This document shows, piece by piece, positions 61,679-64,000 of a stretch of 64,000 nucleotides of DNA. The stretch is from Roseateles depolymerans (lineage in GTDB: Bacteria > Pseudomonadota > Gammaproteobacteria > Burkholderiales > Burkholderiaceae_C). Under the pieces are notes generated by a model. The model saw only the letters and a list, made by a program, of their open reading frames with translations, was not told the DNA's origin and searched no databases. The stretch's first letter is position 1. Every line of letters begins with the position of its first letter. The translations under genes were made by a program, and so were the position numbers. The DNA lies in contig NZ_QUMT01000006.1 in the NCBI RefSeq assembly GCF_003387155.1, positions 62,001 to 126,000 on the forward strand, read 5' to 3'.

Positions 61679-62125
61679 ATGTCTTCTGCTTCCGCTTCCT
61701 CTCGCACCGGCGCCCGCACGTCGTCGGACCTCGACAGCCTTCGGCTGGACAAGTGGCTCTGGGCCGCACGCTTTTATAAAACCCGTTCCATCGCGGTCGA
61801 GGAAATCGGCAAAGGCCGCGTCACCATCAACGGCCAAGCCGCCAAAGCCTCCCGCGATGTCCGCCCCGGCGACCTCGTCCGCTTCCGCCAAGGCCAGATC
61901 GACCGCGAAGTCAAAGTCGTCGCCATCAGCAGCATCCGCGGCCCCGCCCCCGTCGCCCAGACACTGTACGAAGAAACCCCGGACAGCATCACCGCTCGCG
62001 AACGCGCCGCCGAGGCCCGTCGCCTCGCCCCCGAACCCGCCAGCACCATCGAACAAGGCCGGCCCACCAAGCAGGACCGCCGCCGCCTCGCCGAATGGGA
62101 CCGCTGGTCCGCGTCCATCGACTGA
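61679..62125 (+). CDS. hslR: S4-domain RNA-binding protein (Hsp15-like)
   Basis: A 148-residue protein. The S4 domain is LRLDKWLWAARFYKTRSIAV, then IGKGRVTINGQAAKASRDVRPGDLVRF, and the C-terminal tail is basic (PTKQDRRRLAEWDRW). Hsp15 binds free 50S subunits carrying nascent chains and is heat-induced. The ATG at 61679 has AGGA about 12 bases upstream. It lies upstream of grpE in the usual order. Confidence 0.88.
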   Translation: MSSASASSRTGARTSSDLDSLRLDKWLWAARFYKTRSIAVEEIGKGRVTINGQAAKASRDVRPGDLVRFRQGQIDREVKVVAISSIRGPAPVAQTLYEETPDSITARERAAEARRLAPEPASTIEQGRPTKQDRRRLAEWDRWSASID

Positions 62126-62272
62126 CCCATCCGATGACCGATGACGGGAGCCTGCTCGAACGTGCTCCCCCGGGGCCCCTCGTCCGAGGGTCCGCAAACG
62201 GCCAGCCGCCCCCGTGGCACCGGCGCCCCATCCGGTTCCCCAAAAAATCTGCGCGCATAGAATCCGGGGCCC

Positions 62273-62300
62273 CTTGAAACCCGTCGGGACGCCCGCAAAT
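62273..62300 (+). promoter_or_regulatory. Candidate sigma-32 promoter for grpE
   Basis: CTTGAAA (62273-62279) is the exact heat-shock -35 core, followed after 13 bases by CCGCAAAT (62293-62300), matching six of eight positions of CCCCATAT. The ATG of grpE follows 64 bases later. Confidence 0.75.
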
Positions 62301-62364
62301 ACCGCGCATCGCCCGGTATGGGGGCCAAACCCTCCCCCTCGGGCTTCGTTTTAGGGCCATCAAC

Positions 62365-62877
62365 ATGACCACCGAGAACCAAAACATCGACCCGCACTCG
62401 CCTGAAGACGCCCAGCCCGTGGACCTCCAAGCCAAGCTGGCCGAGACGGAAAACCGCCTGGCCGAGATGTCCGACGCCTACCTGCGCGCCAAGGCCGAAG
62501 TGGAAAACATCCGCCGCCGCGCCGACGAAGACGTCGCCAAGGCCCGCAAGTTCGCCGTCGAAGGCTTCGCGGACGCCATGCTGCCCGTCATGGACAGCAT
62601 GGAAGCCGCCATCGGCCGCCCCGACGCTTCCGTCGAACAGGTCCTCGAAGGCGTCCACGCCACGCGCCGCCAACTGGCCGCCGCCCTGGAACGCAACAAG
62701 GTCGTGGAAATCAACCCGGCCGCCGGCACCAAGTTCGATCCGCACCAGCACCAGGCCATCTCCGTGGTCCCCGCCGACCAGGAAGCCAACACCGTGGTGA
62801 CCGTCCTCCAGAAGGGCTACTCCATCTACGAACGCGTGCTGCGCCCCGCCCTGGTCACCGTGGCCGCCCCCAAGTGA
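62365..62877 (+). CDS. grpE: GrpE nucleotide-exchange factor
   Basis: A 170-residue co-chaperone that releases ADP from DnaK. A long N-terminal coiled coil ([32 protein letters not shown]) leads to the beta-wing domain with [40 protein letters not shown], the standard GrpE signature. dnaK follows 176 bases downstream. Confidence 0.96.
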   Translation: MTTENQNIDPHSPEDAQPVDLQAKLAETENRLAEMSDAYLRAKAEVENIRRRADEDVAKARKFAVEGFADAMLPVMDSMEAAIGRPDASVEQVLEGVHATRRQLAAALERNKVVEINPAAGTKFDPHQHQAISVVPADQEANTVVTVLQKGYSIYERVLRPALVTVAAPK

Positions 62878-62979
62878 TCTGATCCCAGTCCGGATCTTCA
62901 AAAAAAGCCCAAAACCCCCAGATCGATCCTCGGAAACCCGGTTTTCAAGCCAATTGAAGCGTCTTTCAGGGTCGCTGCT

Positions 62980-63007
62980 CTTGAAACCGCAGAAGTTATC
63001 CACAGAT
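62980..63007 (+). promoter_or_regulatory. Candidate sigma-32 promoter for dnaK
   Basis: CTTGAAA (62980-62986), 13 bases, then CCACAGAT (63000-63007), again matching six of eight positions of CCCCATAT with the same spacing as the grpE promoter. Confidence 0.75.
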
Positions 63008-63053
63008 CAGAAGCATCCGGATCACACCAATCCCAGAATTCAGGAGTCCTCAC

Positions 63054-64000
<947 letters not shown>

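Overview
The window is high-GC, gene-dense bacterial chromosome and looks like a betaproteobacterium of the order Burkholderiales, probably in the Roseateles / Rubrivivax / Leptothrix neighbourhood. This rests on several things. There is a TctCBA-type uptake operon with a Bug-family binding protein, an EpsA-type LuxR regulator and a Bph-type H-NS protein. RpoD and DnaG are long and carry low-complexity inserts, and the gene orders hrpA-argA-yggX, dnaG-rpoD and hslR-grpE-dnaK are familiar from that order. The assignment is inferred from family resemblance; no 16S gene is present. No intact phage, transposon or CRISPR array was seen.

0-7.9 kb: end of an unidentified gene, a secreted protein, a Gdx/SugE-type SMR exporter, a PilZ protein, an acyl-CoA synthetase, a GNAT acetyltransferase, an alpha/beta hydrolase, a hotdog thioesterase, a chromosomal ParB-like protein and an orphan DUF4212 small subunit. 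7.9-15.7 kb: prfB with a classic programmed +1 frameshift, pepN, fbp, a GAF-PAS-GGDEF-EAL protein and tRNA-Thr(CGT). 15.9-21.4 kb: a DUF4826-like protein, an Old Yellow Enzyme plus an atypical SDR divergent from a LysR regulator, a MarR regulator divergent from a siderophore-interacting reductase across two near-identical palindromes, and a VanZ-like membrane protein.

21.4-30.6 kb: an EpsA-like LuxR regulator, egtB-egtD (ergothioneine), a FeeM-like N-acyl amino acid synthase, a PcaB-like lyase, a coupled CNNM/hemolysin-sapC pair, and apaH. 30.7-38.3 kb is the most unusual part. tRNA-Ser(TGA) is followed by two paralogous winged-helix proteins that have no receiver domain and share an unrecognised N-terminal domain. 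The second copy is preceded by a degenerate copy of the tRNA-Ser 3' end and an IS21 IstB remnant. Further on come a three-gene envelope operon and a divergent OmpR/EnvZ-type two-component system whose DNA-binding domain resembles those of the two paralogs.

38.3-50.8 kb: a DsbA-fold isomerase, a small lipoprotein, a translationally coupled pseudokinase-HDOD / kinase-HDOD-GAF pair, hrpA, a VOC protein, argA, yggX and an H-NS-like gene. 50.8-64 kb: a GC-rich 60-bp repeat, dnaG, rpoD, a cyclase-FHA protein, hemH, a tctCBA operon lying between hemH and hslR, then grpE and the start of dnaK. grpE and dnaK are each preceded by a matching candidate sigma-32 promoter.
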